From Vanilla planifolia (lineage: Eukaryota > Streptophyta > Magnoliopsida > Asparagales > Orchidaceae), in the NCBI GenBank assembly GCA_023846275.1, contig JAIUJO010000070.1, positions 1,562,501 to 1,626,500 of the forward strand: a stretch of DNA of 64,000 bases. The letters are read 5' to 3'. Under the pieces are notes generated by a model. That model was not told where the DNA came from. It ran no database searches and saw only the letters and a list, made by a program, of their open reading frames with translations. Positions 38,326-52,400 of this stretch are shown in pieces. The position numbers were made by a program, and so were the translations under genes. Within the stretch, counting starts at the first letter, position 1; every line of letters begins with the position of its first letter.

Positions 38326-40965
38326 AAATAATTGTTTATACATAAAACAAATTAAAAAATTATTAAAATAAAAATAGTTGTTATTAATATTCTTAGAAAT
38401 TATTAATAAATTTGAAATTAATAATAATTATTTAAAAATACTAATATTTTCTCTAATTGTTATTTTTTAAATCTTTTTATTCTATTTTTTTCTATTGCTT
38501 CTCTTTTTGTGCCACTTTTTTAAAATGTTTTTATTTATTCAATAGTTAGTTATCTTATTCTATTCTTTTTTTACTTCTTGTACTTATTTTTCTTTCTTAA
38601 CTGTTATTTTCTGACTACTCTTTTCTTCTTCTAATTCTTTTTAATATCTTCTTCTTTTATTTCATAATGCTTATTCAATACAACTTTGGACATTAGTTTC
38701 ATGTATTTAATTTTTTTATTATTTGATGAATATAAAAAAGTTATAGAAGAATAAATTCTTAATAAATGTTTTAAGCATGTTCTTATTTTGAGTTTTTAGT
38801 TATTATTTTTATTTAAAAGTTAGTAATGATAATAATTGAAAGAAAAAGTAATTAATTTCAATGAGTAATCCAAGCTTATAAAATCCGATCTTATAATATT
38901 TTAGAATAGTCTTCTTAATATGCATAAACAACAATTTAATAATGTCTTCATAAGGGATATCAAATAATACATTGTTAAGTTTCACAAATAATTATTAATA
39001 TTATTTTAATAACAAAAAATAATAACATAATATAGATAAAGCTTTTGATAAATATTTACTTAAACTAAAAATAAATAATAAGAGGTTTTTTATTTTAATT
39101 ATGAATAATTAAATATCCTAATAAATTTCAAATTTCAATATCATAATTATGGATAAAAAGTTGGTTAACGAATAAAATAATTATTGACTTATTCTTTGTT
39201 GTTATTAATTTTTCTTTTTGAAATAGTTTTAGAGAAAATAAAAACATTAACAATAATATCAATTCATTATATAAGTTATTATTAATTGATCATACAATAG
39301 GATAATAACCATAGATGGTTTAAGAATAATTTTACTATGTTTAAATAACATCGTGGATAATTCTTAACAATTATCGTAAACATAATTATTAACAAAATGT
39401 TTACTTATCACAATATTAAAAAATAATTAACAAATTATTGTGTTTTATTAATAATACAAAAGTTTATGACTACTAAAGAACAAAAACAATTTGTTAATCA
39501 TTAATTTTAGTAACACCACTAATCATTACATATTAGAAATTTATTTTTGTAATTAAACAATTATAGTCCAAAATAGTATCATACTTTGCATTCTTTTTTG
39601 TAAATAGCCAGTCATTTTATTAATTAACAAGAAAAAATATGAAATTAAATTTATTTGTTTTGCATTGTTTTGTTGTTAATAATTAAATAAGTTTTTATTG
39701 TGAGACCTTTATTAATATTAAATAGAAATAATCATTAAAAATAAAATACTTAATTAATAAAAATTATTTTTTTCATTAATCCTAGTATAATTATGAAATA
39801 TTACATAAAAAGTACTAAAGAATTATAATGAAGAGATGATGAAAAAAGATGAAAATAATGAGAAGAAAGGGAACATAAATTATTTAGAGTACTTTTACTA
39901 GAAATTCCAATAATTGTATTACGAAATAAATATAAAAAATTAAATAATTATATAGTAATTATATAATCTTAAGAATAATCAACCAAATTGTTGTTATAAT
40001 AACCTTATTTAGTAAAATTAGCCATTTACAACTAATAATAACAATGACAATAATTATTTAATTTTATCTACTAATAATAAAAACTACTAGCTTTTTAACA
40101 AATAAATATTAATTAAAAAAATAACAATAAATTATAACTATTATTAAAATAATATTTATTTAAAAAATAACTATAATTTTGTTAATTATGAATAATCACT
40201 ATTATTAATATTCATTAAATTTTATTAGTATTTTAAATTTTAGAATGTTAAACTTTAATTGTGTATATCAATTTAGGTATTATAAATAATAATATAGTAA
40301 TTAATATATCTAAAAATCTGCAATTAAACTGAAATAGTTATTTTATTACTAATTTAATTATAATTAACTAGTTAAATAATTTACTTAAAAATATATTTAC
40401 CTAATAAGAAGTGTAACAAAAAAAATTATTAATAATTATTTTAAAATATTATTAAAAAGAATTGATTATGATAGATACATAAACTAATATATAGAATTAA
40501 CTTTAACCTAAAAGGGATAGTATATTCCTTGTCTTTATTAATATTTCTTCTTATTATGATAATAATATTTAACAATGTTAATAATTATTAAACATTTTTA
40601 TTATAAGAATATAATTGCAATTAAAATTAAAAGATATTTGTTATAATAATTATGATTTAATTTTTTATTTTTATTTAATATATTAACAAATGACAAGAAA
40701 AAAGGAATTATTTATAAGATTATTACAATATTTCAATGGAATTTGGTAATATGAGAATAAAATTTATAAGAATAATAATAATAATTTTACATCAACTATA
40801 GACAGTCATTCTTAAGAATCATAACTATACATAATAATCACAATAATTATAAAGGAATATTATCATATTAATTTTCCTTACGAAATAATATTTTAAATAA
40901 TATTATAATAAGTAATTACGATGAATTACGAATATTTATTTTAGCAAAGTCTATTTCTTAATTCT
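38326..40965. repeat. AT-rich low-complexity block
   Basis: Nearly pure A/T with endless short palindrome-like words (TAATAATTATTA, AATTATAATTA). A small T/C-rich patch lies at about 38,450-38,660 (TTCTTCTTCTAATTC). I see no satellite monomer, no open frame of note and no protein homology. It resembles the AT parts of the neighbouring composite unit in texture, but I could not align a longer period. Confidence 0.75.
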
Positions 40966-42000
40966 TGTTCTTGTAATTATAATATCATTTGTCATTTTTA
41001 TTTATTTATTTTTTAATTTATTATTCTTATTCATGTCACATCTTTGATGTCCCACCATTTTTTTTAGTTTATCACTATTGCTCTTTCTACATTATTAGAA
41101 GTATATGTGTCTATTCTTGCCAAAATATCTATCAAATTCTTCATCCTAATGTCCTCACCCTTCTCTAAATTCTTTCTTTCTTCTTTGTTTATTTCTCTTC
41201 ATCTCCCTTTTTATCTATCCTTACCTTTTCTGCTCTTTTGATGAATGTTTATGTAGGCATCTTCCTCTTTACCACTATATTAGTCTCTTGCTTATTCTAT
41301 TCTCTTTATCACTTCATATATTTTTAATTTCCTAACATTGTTTGTTAAGATTTTTATCTCTTTCAAGGTCATTATGTACTATATTCTCCATTTCATGATT
41401 AAACTCTTCACATTTTATTTGGGTTTATCTTATCTCAAGTCCTCACAATTCTCTCAACCTTTTTTTAATATCGCTTTCTCATCCTTATCCCTTTACACTC
41501 TTTTGATCTTTCTTTTGGGGCTAAACTCATTGTTGTTATCATTAACTCTCTATTAACCTCTACAGTCACTCACAGCATTCATCAATCTTTTCCATTCTTT
41601 CATCAAGTTCTTTCTCCCTTTCTTTCATCCTTTCCCTTGTCTATATCTCTTCTCCTCTACATTTGCCCCTCTGATTGCTTTCAACACACCTTTTATCTTT
41701 GCTCTCTCCACTTTCATAACTTTCATGCTTGTTATAAATTTTCTCTCTAAAGTTTTCTCTGTATCTTTATTTTCTCATTCCTTTTTTTTACCATCTATCA
41801 ATTCTTCTTATTCTTTTTCTTCCTAAAGATATTCGACCTGATGTTTTTTTATTTTTTTAGCTTGTACATTTTTTCTCTTCTTCACTTCCTCTATAACATT
41901 TTTTTTTATTTTTTCATTTCTCTCCTTTAATTTTTAATGGCTTTTTATCTTTATCTTCTTAATCTTCTCCATATAAGGAATTCTTATTTTTGATTTTTTT
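40966..42000 (+). repeat. Pyrimidine-rich (CT) low-complexity block 2
   Basis: Same style as the CT blocks to the left and with the same strand bias (CTTTCTTTCATCC, CTCTTCTCCTCTAC). It may be a further, more diverged copy of the CT part of the composite unit, but I could not align it with confidence. The open frame at 41338-41556 is a composition artefact. Confidence 0.8.
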
Positions 42001-42690
42001 TGAAAATTAGAAGAAAAAGAGAAGTAAAATACCTACAATAAATATTTTGAGAATTCTATTGCAAAAAAATTAAATTTCTTGATTATATTATGATATTTTA
42101 AAAACTGTTATTTTAAGTTTTTTTCTAATCATAAGATATATGATGAATTATATTATATATAACAAATTTTTTTTCCTCTGAAATTATTGTTTAGAATGAT
42201 ATCAAGGTAATATTATTAATTGGTGATATTAATGATTATTAGTTATTCTTATGTTAAGTCTGTTTCATAACTAATATGATATTAATATTTTCATATTTAC
42301 ATGATGATGAGAAGAGTTTGTATCAGTTAAGGCTAACAATAGTAATAACAATTATTCATAATCAATTATTGTTAGCTATATTTTTGTATTACTATAATTA
42401 ACTAGAATAACAAATAGTAAGTAACATAGTTAGCTCAAAATTATTTAAAAACAAAAAATATATGTTTTGTTTAAGTATTAATTATACTAACCAGTATTTA
42501 ATATTTTGTTAATAATTAATATAAATTAAATAAATTATTATCAAATAGTATGAATAATTAATTAATGTTTTTAATATAATTAACTATAACCCTTTAAAGG
42601 AAAATTGAAGGTAAAGAATAATAATTGTAAGAGTTATATTGATAATTATTAATAATTAATAAAAGTTGTTATGATGAACTGATAATTGCA
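42001..42690. repeat. AT-rich low-complexity segment
   Basis: AT-rich sequence with words such as ATTATTAATTGGTGATATTA and AATAATTAATAAAAG. No satellite monomer and no coding signal seen. Confidence 0.65.
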
Positions 42691-43090
42691 ATTGAATCCT
42701 GAAGATGAGATCAAATTTTGGTAATTTATAAGATTTGTTTTGTAAATTGATCATGTTAGTTAAATTTTTTCATCATAAATTAAATTTGTTTACATCATTC
42801 ATTCCTCTATAACTTAATGTCATCCTACATGCATCAATACATCATGAAGATAAGAAATGTGTTACATGCATTTGATAGAAATAAATAAAAAGCATGCCTC
42901 TTATGTCTCTTAGAGATATGCACATTTATTTACTAAACAAACTTTGTAAATTAGAATTAAAAAATTTAAATAGGATACTTGGGCAAAACCTTTGCTGAAT
43001 TTATGTACATCTCTTTTTATGTGTTGTATATGGTGTTAGAATTTGGTATGTGAAGAATTGAGGCTAATAGAGGATTACGTGCTTTTTTTA
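42691..43090. other. Short unassigned segment before array 3
   Basis: About 400 bp of normal-complexity sequence, for example CATCCTACATGCATCAATAC near 42823 and TGGGCAAAACCTTTGCTG near 42980. It matches neither the satellite nor the AT/CT blocks. No open frame or family was recognised. Confidence 0.5.
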
Positions 43091-46000
43091 TGTATGGCTA
43101 ATTAGTCAAATAACTCTATTAAAATAAAAAATTTAAAGAAATAGATAAATTGTATTCGAATGATAAATTACAAAACACTAAGTAGATCACCTGTAACATT
43201 GACAATCATTAAATTAGGTTAAATAAAATTGTCTCAGAATGTTTGTCAAAAAAATAAATAGCTTTAAAATATGTAAACAAATATTAAAATAGATAGGGCT
43301 CATCGAGTTGAGTCCAAGGATGATTCTTCACCCCAAACATACCATTTTTGAATTACTTCATATTACAAAAACAAATAAGCATAAATTCTAATAAACTATA
43401 AATTTAACATTTAGTAGATATATATTAAAACAACAAAAAAGGATAAATTAATGTAATATAACATAACCAAATCAAAGCATTAAGATTCTTGTAAGAGAGG
43501 CAATTTATAATTACATTGAAATGTAACAAAATCAAAATAAAAAATTTGAGGAAATAAAAAAAATTATAAGAGATTGTTGCATTATAATTTATAGTGGAGG
43601 CTGAGTGTGACATCTTTAATCATAAAATCATTTAAAATGAAGTAAAATTGTAAAAAAGAATAAATTTTACTAGATAATTATATTAATATTAATTAAAATT
43701 ATATAAGGTAAAGATAAAATAAATTGAAGTAATTTAATATAACTAAACAAAAACAACATATTGGTTGCCTTATGATTTACAGTTTAATAGTAATATGACC
43801 AGTTCAAACTAAGAATTTTTGAGAAATGATATAATTTTTATTGAAAACCTAAATTCCATGATGTTGAAGAGATCAAGTGTATCTTTCACAGTTATTAGAT
43901 AAGAAATTAATCGAAATTTCTCTTAATGTAAACTAACATTCTTGAGAATAAAATATTTAAGAAAAACAGAAAAGAATATATATCTCAGTATATATTAGTA
44001 TGATTTTGTAAAGCAAATAAACTTAAGTAATAATGAACTATTGCTTTAATATTAACTAAAAAAACATTAAAGCAAAAGTGAGTTAAATTAAATCAAAGTA
44101 ATATGATATAATAAAATGAAAATAATGGTCACACATGAAAAGAACTAGAGTTTAATAGTAATATAACCAAATCTAAGAGGTTGCCAAAAGGACATAAAGT
44201 GATAGAAATTTGCATTGTAGCTTACAAAGGAGATAGAGCTTGTTATCCTCAATTGTTAAATTTGATACATATCATAATTTCTAAAAAATAGTGCTAAAAT
44301 ACAAAAACTTTAAAACATTTTAAAATATAAAAATTGAAATTGAAATTTTATAATTATAGTAAAAATAAGTCTAACAAAATTTGTTTCTCCTCGAATATAC
44401 CTTCTTTAGAATTACAATAAATTACCAAAATGAATAAGCATTAAAATATATAAATTATTATTTAAATGTTAAGTAAACACCTAATAAATATAAAATAAGA
44501 TATTTTGAAGCAAAATAATATAACCAAACTAAAATGATGTAAAGTTTAATTCAAAGGAGAATTACAGTTTCATAATAATAAAACAAAGTTAAAGGAAAAA
44601 AATTCAAGTCAGATATATTGTTTGGAATAGATGCATTTGAAGTGACTAAAGTAATCGTGTTGGCAACCATGATTATAAATTCAAGTTCAAGCTAAAATGT
44701 ATTGTAAAGTATAAAAAAGTAATTTTTTTTAATTTTATATTGATTGTTAGATGCGTCTGATGACACATCTCGACTAGATCACATTTTGAATTTCTATGAA
44801 TTACAAAATTAATAAAAACTAACAAAAAATGAATATTTCAATTGTATCTAAATATATATTAAAAAATTGAGACATTTAAAGAATTATATAATAACCAAAT
44901 AAAATTTATATAAATGTTACATAAGAATAGATTTAGAGTTACTTCGTAATGTAACTAAATAAAAATATTAATTAAATGGAAAAACTTATAAGGGAAAGTT
45001 GCATTTCTAAATGTTAAAAAAGATTTAGAGTATCATCCTTTATTATCATGTTAGGAAATAACTAAACATTTATCACAAAGAATGCAAAAAGCAAAGATTA
45101 TAGATTTTTTTTAAAATAAAAAATGAATTTTTAATTCGATGGACCTCATTGAGGCTAGTCTAATTACATTTATTTTTTTATTTATTAGACATCGTTTGGA
45201 ATTATTATGACTTACCCAAAAAAAGAAGCATAAAAAATAATTAACTATTATTTCAATCTTTTATATATATATATCAAAAATAAATTGATGTATTGTTGTT
45301 TAACTAATCAAAGGAAACTTCAATGTCATAAAACAAGAGATTTCGAATTATATAAAAATATAATAATTAAAAAAGAAACTTTTCAAAAAATAAGGTAAAT
45401 TGTATAAGAGTGTTGCATTCCAAGATACTAAGGAAATCGAGATAACATTTTTAATTATCGAATGAAATATAAAGAGAAGTATCTCATTAAGTAGGGAGAA
45501 CCTTATAAAATAAAAATTTAAAAAATAGAATAATAAATCTTTAATTTCATAAAACTGATGGAAACAAATCCAACGACAATTATTTTTTCTCATCAGACCT
45601 CTATAGATCTTTGTATGAATTACCAAATTAAATTAGCATAAATAATAGTAAAAGTAATGTGAAGTTCAAATGAGAGGAGATTTAAATTTATATAGTATTA
45701 CAAAATAAAAAAATTAAAGAAATAACTGAAACACTATAGGAAAATTTCTTTCCAAGATATTAAGCAAATGAAGTGTAACACCCTACATCCTAAAATGATA
45801 GTTGAAATGCTTAATAAATTGTAGATAAACTTCGGAAAATAAAATTTTTAGAAATATAAAGATGAGTATTTAAATGAATAGAACTCATTGAGATGACATT
45901 AAGACATATGGTTCTTCTTTATTGGACATCATTTTCATTTAGTATGAATTATAAAATTAAATAAGCATAGATAATATCAAATTATTATTTTAATTTCAAT

Positions 46001-46423
46001 TAAATAATTATTTATGATGACATAAGATAAAATAAAGTAGTGTAATATAACCAATTCAAAAGATGCTATTATCAAAGGAGAGAAGATTTAGATTGACTTA
46101 GTTATATAATCTTATTCAAGTAGGTAATTTCAAGAAATGAGATAAATTGTAAGAATTATTGAACAAGCCAAACTCATAGGAAATAAAATACATGATAAAA
46201 AAGAATTAAATTATTTAACAAGACGGAGACCATCAAGTAGATCAAATGACAAATTATACATGTCAATTGGAACTCATTTTGGAATATTGTAGATTCTTAA
46301 TGCAAGCAAGCATAACTAATGGTAAATTATTGTTTTAATATTACATAAATATGTATCAAAGATGCATTGAGCTAAATTGAAGTAAAGCAATATAACAAAA
46401 TCAAATAATTACAATTATCAAAA

Positions 46424-46486
<63 letters not shown>

Positions 46487-49400
46487 AGGATACATATTTA
46501 TATAATCAAATCAAAGTGAAAAATTTGAACAAATAGGATAAATTGTAGAGGCAACTCAACTTCAAAAGTACTAAAGAGATCGAGTATCACATCATCAAGT
46601 TTTTAATTGTTATAATCAAATTGTATTGTTAAACTTACAAAAAAGTTTTTAAAAATGTAAACATGATCATTTAATTGAATATAGTTTGTTAAGATGTCTC
46701 CAATAACCTTTTGTGGTGTTGATCAAACCTAATTTTGAATTTAACAAAATTAACAAATTAAATAATTTTAAATAATAAAAAATATTATTTTAATTTTAAG
46801 TAAATATATATTATAAGTAAAATGAAATAAATTGATATAATATTATAAAAAATGAAGCAAATAATTTGAAGAAATGAGATACATAGTAATGAAAATTTGC
46901 ATTATTGGATGATATGGAGATCGAGTGTAACATTCTCTTTTTCAAATTAAAAATTGTAATGGCCCATAAAATTTGAAAAGCACTAGGAAACAAAATATTA
47001 AAAACATGAAAAAGATTGTTTAGTTAAATAGAACCTGTTGGTGTAAGTTATTATAAGAAATTAATAGAGTAAATTTACATATATAATAATAACAATTTAT
47101 TATGTTAGTATTTAGTGATCATATATTAATATTGAAATGAGATAACATGAAATACATAATATTAAAAAAAAATAAAATAAGTTAATTGTCTCAAAAGATG
47201 AGATTTATTGTGACTTAACTATATAACATAATCGAAGAAAACAAAATTAAACAAAAATGAGAATAACATTTTAGGAAAGTTGCATTCCAAGATGTTAAGT
47301 AGATAAGATTCTTGATCATCAAGTAAACTACAAACAAAAATGTCATAATGCATGTTAATACACTTTAAAATAAAAACATTATTGAATATAGAAATCAATA
47401 TTTAACATGAAATGGAATATCAAGACGAGTCTATGAATTTCTATTTCATCATAACTGTATCATGATTAGCATTATTATAAATTACAAATACGAACAAGCA
47501 TAATTAAAAAATTATTTTGAATATTAATAAATATATATTGAAGTTAAAAATAGAAAATTTAAGGAAATGTTGTAAAATAAAAATCAAACTATTATAAAGT
47601 TTGCATAAGAGAACAATTACAGTCATAAAGCAACACGACCAAATTGAAGTCAAAAGTTTGAAAAATTACATAAATTGTAAAGATGCATTCTACGATAGCT
47701 AAGAAATTTAGTGTAAAATTCTTGATCATCAAATTTGGTACAATTAAAAAAACTAAAAAAAAATTTAATAATACTTACTAAATAAAATTTTAAAAATAGA
47801 AAAATAAGTAATTAAAAATATAGAGCTCATCAAGACAAGTCCAATAACATTTGTTTCTTATCGATCGAAGCTCCTTTGAATTATTAAGAATTTCAAAGTA
47901 AATAAGCATAAATAATAATAAACTAATAATTTAGTAATATGAAAAGATAAACTTAAAGTAAAATAAGACAAATTAAAACAATGCAACATAACTAAATCAA
48001 AGCAATATTGTGGTTATATTATAGAGGAATTCGACTTTAATAACAACAAAATCAAAGTGAAAACATTTGAAAATGAGAAACATTATTAGGGAAAGCCACC
48101 TTCTTTAATCCTAAGAAGATTACATTAGAGATTCTTGATTGTCAAATCCTTTACAAATCAAAATAACTTCTAAAGCATAAAACAACCATAAAAATTAAAT
48201 TTTAAAAAATAAAGAAATAAATTTTAAATTTGAAGCAGATTGTCGAGTCATGTCAGACAACATTTGTTTCATCTTATTGAAACCTCATTTGGAATTACTT
48301 CGAAGTAAAAACGAAAACACATAAAATAAAATTATTTATTATACTCATTTTAGGTAAATACCATATAAAGTTAAAAAAGGACAACTTGAAGTAATGTAAT
48401 TTAACCAAATCAAAGTGATGTAAAGAATATATAAAAGAGAATTTGCATTACATAGTAATACAACAAAACGAAATTAAAATATTTGAAGAAATTAGATAAA
48501 TTAAATTAGATTGGAGTATTTTAATATAATAATAAATTTAAGGATAATATCCTACACAAAAAAAATAATGTATGAATTGAAATGCTTCATAAAGTCTCCA
48601 AAAGTAAGTGGAAATAAAATATTAAATGAAATTGAATTGGATAGAACTTATTCAAATGAATCATATAATATATATTAAGTCTCAATTAGACCACATCTAA
48701 AATATCTTTGAATTACAAAATTAAAAAAGAATAAACAATAATAATTTATTTATTTAATAATAAATAAATATATAATAAAGTTGAAGTAATATAAATTGAA
48801 GTAATGTGACATAATAAAAGCAAAATGAATATGAAACGTTTTTAGAAAGGAGATGAATTTTATGGAAAAGTTACATTTCAAACACTTATGAGTTTGAGTA
48901 TAACATTATCAATAATCACATGATGTATAAATTAAAATGACTCAGAAAACGTGACAAAATAGTGAAATGAATGCTAAATCAGATAAAGATCATTAAAGTA
49001 AATTAGATGAAATTTGTTACATCTAAATTTGATCTTGTTTGGAATTTTTGTGAATTACGAAAAAAAACAAGAAAAAAATTAGAAAAACTTAATTTAACAT
49101 TATGTAAATATTTATTAAATCTTTATTTGGAAAAATGAAATTAATATAATATAGCGAAATTAAAGTGAATTAAAGATCCCTCAAAACTAGGTTTAGGGTT
49201 TTATAGTAACAAAACTAAACCAAAAGAAAAAAATTTAACAAAATGAGACATGTCACTTGAGAAACTTGCATTGCAAGATAAAAATGTCAGCAAGTGTAAC
49301 ATGTTCAGTTGCCTAATATGATACAAAGTATTGTCTAAGAAGCATACCAAAATCATAAGAAAATAAAATATTTAAAAGTAAACAAATTTATTTTTAATTG

Positions 49401-52400
49401 GATAGAGCTTAATAGGTTGAGTCCAACAAATTTCGTTTCTTAATGATCAAGCCTCATTTGTAAATACTATGAATTCAAAAAATAAAAAGAAATAAAAAAA
49501 TGAAAATTATTATTTCAAAATTTAGTAAATATATATGAATGCATAAATAAGATAAACTAAAGAAATCTAATTTAACTAAAGCAAAGTGAAATCAAGAGTT
49601 TATCAAAACATCACATAAAATCCTGTTTGGAATTACAATGCATTAGGAAAAAACAAGCTGAAATAAAAATGAAAAATTCTTTTAATTTAAATTAAAGATG
49701 TACATATGTTGAAGTAAAAAAAATTAATTAATATAATTTTACTAAATCAAAGCGATGTAAAGGTCACATTAGAGGAAATTTAGAATTACATAGAAATTAA
49801 GTAAATCAAATGGCAATATATGAAGAAATAAGACAAATTGTACGAGAAAGTTGCAAATCTAAAAGTATCATAAAGTGTGCTAAAACCACAAAAAATAAAT
49901 ATTTAATTACCTAAAAAAAGAATTATTAAATGTTTGAACTTCATAGAAAGGAGTTTAGTGACATTTCTTTCATCGACGTCAAGCCATATTTGGAATTACT
50001 ATGATTTCAAAGTAATTAAATATAAATAATAAACAAGCATTATTTAACTTTTTGTAAGTATTTATAAACAAAGGAATGAGATAACTTGAATCAATCTAAT
50101 ATAACAAAATCAACTTGATGTAAAGGCCACATGAGTATAGTATTAGAGTTACAAAAATAAAAGCAAAACATTTTTTAAATGAGACAAATTAAATGTGAAA
50201 GTTTCATTCCATGATATTAAGGAGATTGTGTGTAATATCACTGATCATAAAATAAGGAAAGAATCTAAATGTCTAGCAAAGAAAGCTAAAACATTAAAAA
50301 ATGAAATATTTAAAAATTTAAAAATGAATACATGTAGGATAGTGTTGTAGAGACAGCTCAAACAATGTCTGTTGACTCATTCATACCTCATTTTGAACTA
50401 CTATGAATTACAAGAGTAAATAAATGTAACTAACCATATATTTTATTTTAATAATAATTAAATGTATACTAAAGCTAAAATTTGGTAGACTGATGCAATA
50501 CCATATAATCGAACAAAAATGACGTGAAGGTCATATGAGAGGAGATATGAAGTTTCACAGAAACATAACTTAATAAAAATAACTTAATCAAAACAACACA
50601 TTTAGAAAAGTGGGTTAAAGTTTGTTGGAAAACTTTATTCAAAAGTACTATGCAGATGAAATGTAATATGTTTAATAAAAAAATCAAATATGAATCAAGA
50701 TGCCTAGTAAAGAATACCAAATATTAAAAAGTAAATATTTAATAATATTTGATTGAATATTTAATTAAGTAGCACCAATGGAGATGAGTCCAATATTATT
50801 TGTTTAGCTTTAATCAAGTATCATAAAGAATTACTATGAATTAGAGCATTTAATAAGCATAAATAATGATAAATTAAAAAAAATTGTATGGCACCAAAGT
50901 CAAAAAGATGTAAAGGTCACTTGAAATGAGAATTAGAGTTTCATAGGATTTAAAAAATGAAAGTAAAACATTTGAGTAAATAAGATAAATTTTATAGAAA
51001 ATTTTTATTAGAAGATTTTAACTTGACCTAGTGTAATATCATTGATCATTAAATAAGGTTTGAGTCAAAGTATCCTATAAAATAAGAAAATTTCCGAAAA
51101 TATAAAATTTTCAAAGTATATAAATCAAGATTTAATTAGATAAATCTCATCAAGTTGAGTGCAATGATTTTTTCATACATTGAATCTTATTTTTAATTAT
51201 TTCAAATTACACAAGTAAATAAAAAAATTCTTATTTTAATGTTAAGAGTACATATTATTATTAAAATGGATGAATTAAAAAAATATAATATAATTAAATC
51301 AAAGTGATGTCAAGTTTGCAAGATAAAATGTTTAAAACAAAATAGTGGTATAACAAAATAAAGAGGAATTTTAAAGAAATGAGAACTTATATAAAAAAAT
51401 TACAATATAACATATTAAGAAGATTAAATATAATATTTTTACCATTAAATTAGGCTTGAAAAAAAATATCTCATAAAATATGATAAAACTAAAGAAAAAG
51501 AGATATTTGACAATACAAAAGATTTAACTACATAAAGCTTGTTGAATGAGAATAATGATGTTTGCTTCATCTTGATCTAACATCATTTATAATTATTATG
51601 AATTAACTAAGTAAATTTTAAAAATTATTATTTTAATAATAAGTAAATTTATATCTCTGATAAATTAAGATATATTAAAATAATTCAACATGACATCATT
51701 TAGAATTACTATGAATTAAAAAAGTAAATTAGAAGAAATAAAATAAAGTTATTATTTTAATAATAAGTAAATATATAATAATAAATTAACATAAATTAAA
51801 ACAATATAATACAATAACGTTAAGGAAAATAATATCAAAAAATTAAATAAATAATTTAAGAAAGTTTCATTCCAAGATACTAAAGAGGACAAATGTAATA
51901 TCCTTGATCGTCAGCTAAGTGAAGGCCCTACAAAAAAATATTTAAAAATAAAAAAATAAATTGGAATGAGCATTATCAAGCAAGTTTAAGAAAATGTTTG
52001 CTTCTTCTTGATTAGACTTTGTTTGGAATTACTTTAAATGACCAAGTAAAAAAACAACAACAATTATTCACTTTTATTTTAATATTAAAAAATGTATACA
52101 TATTTGAGATGGAATAAATGAAATTTCTGTAATATATATTAATCAAATCAAAGAACTATAAACGACACATATGGAGGGATTTAGAGTTACATAATAATCT
52201 AACCCAATTAAAGCTTAAAATTTTAAAAAATTAGATAAATGATTTTAAAACTTATGATTTCGATGCTAATTAGATCAAGTGTAATAGCGTCAATAATCAA
52301 ATGTGTAATAAAAATAAATATCTCATACAGTCTACCAAATCTATCTAAAATAAAAAATATATAGAAATACAAAAATGAATATTAACTAGAAAGAGTAATT

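Noticed and set aside
45348-45626. 92-codon minus-strand frame in array 3
   Set aside because: Phe/Leu/Ile-rich translation of satellite on the antisense strand; not conserved in other monomers.
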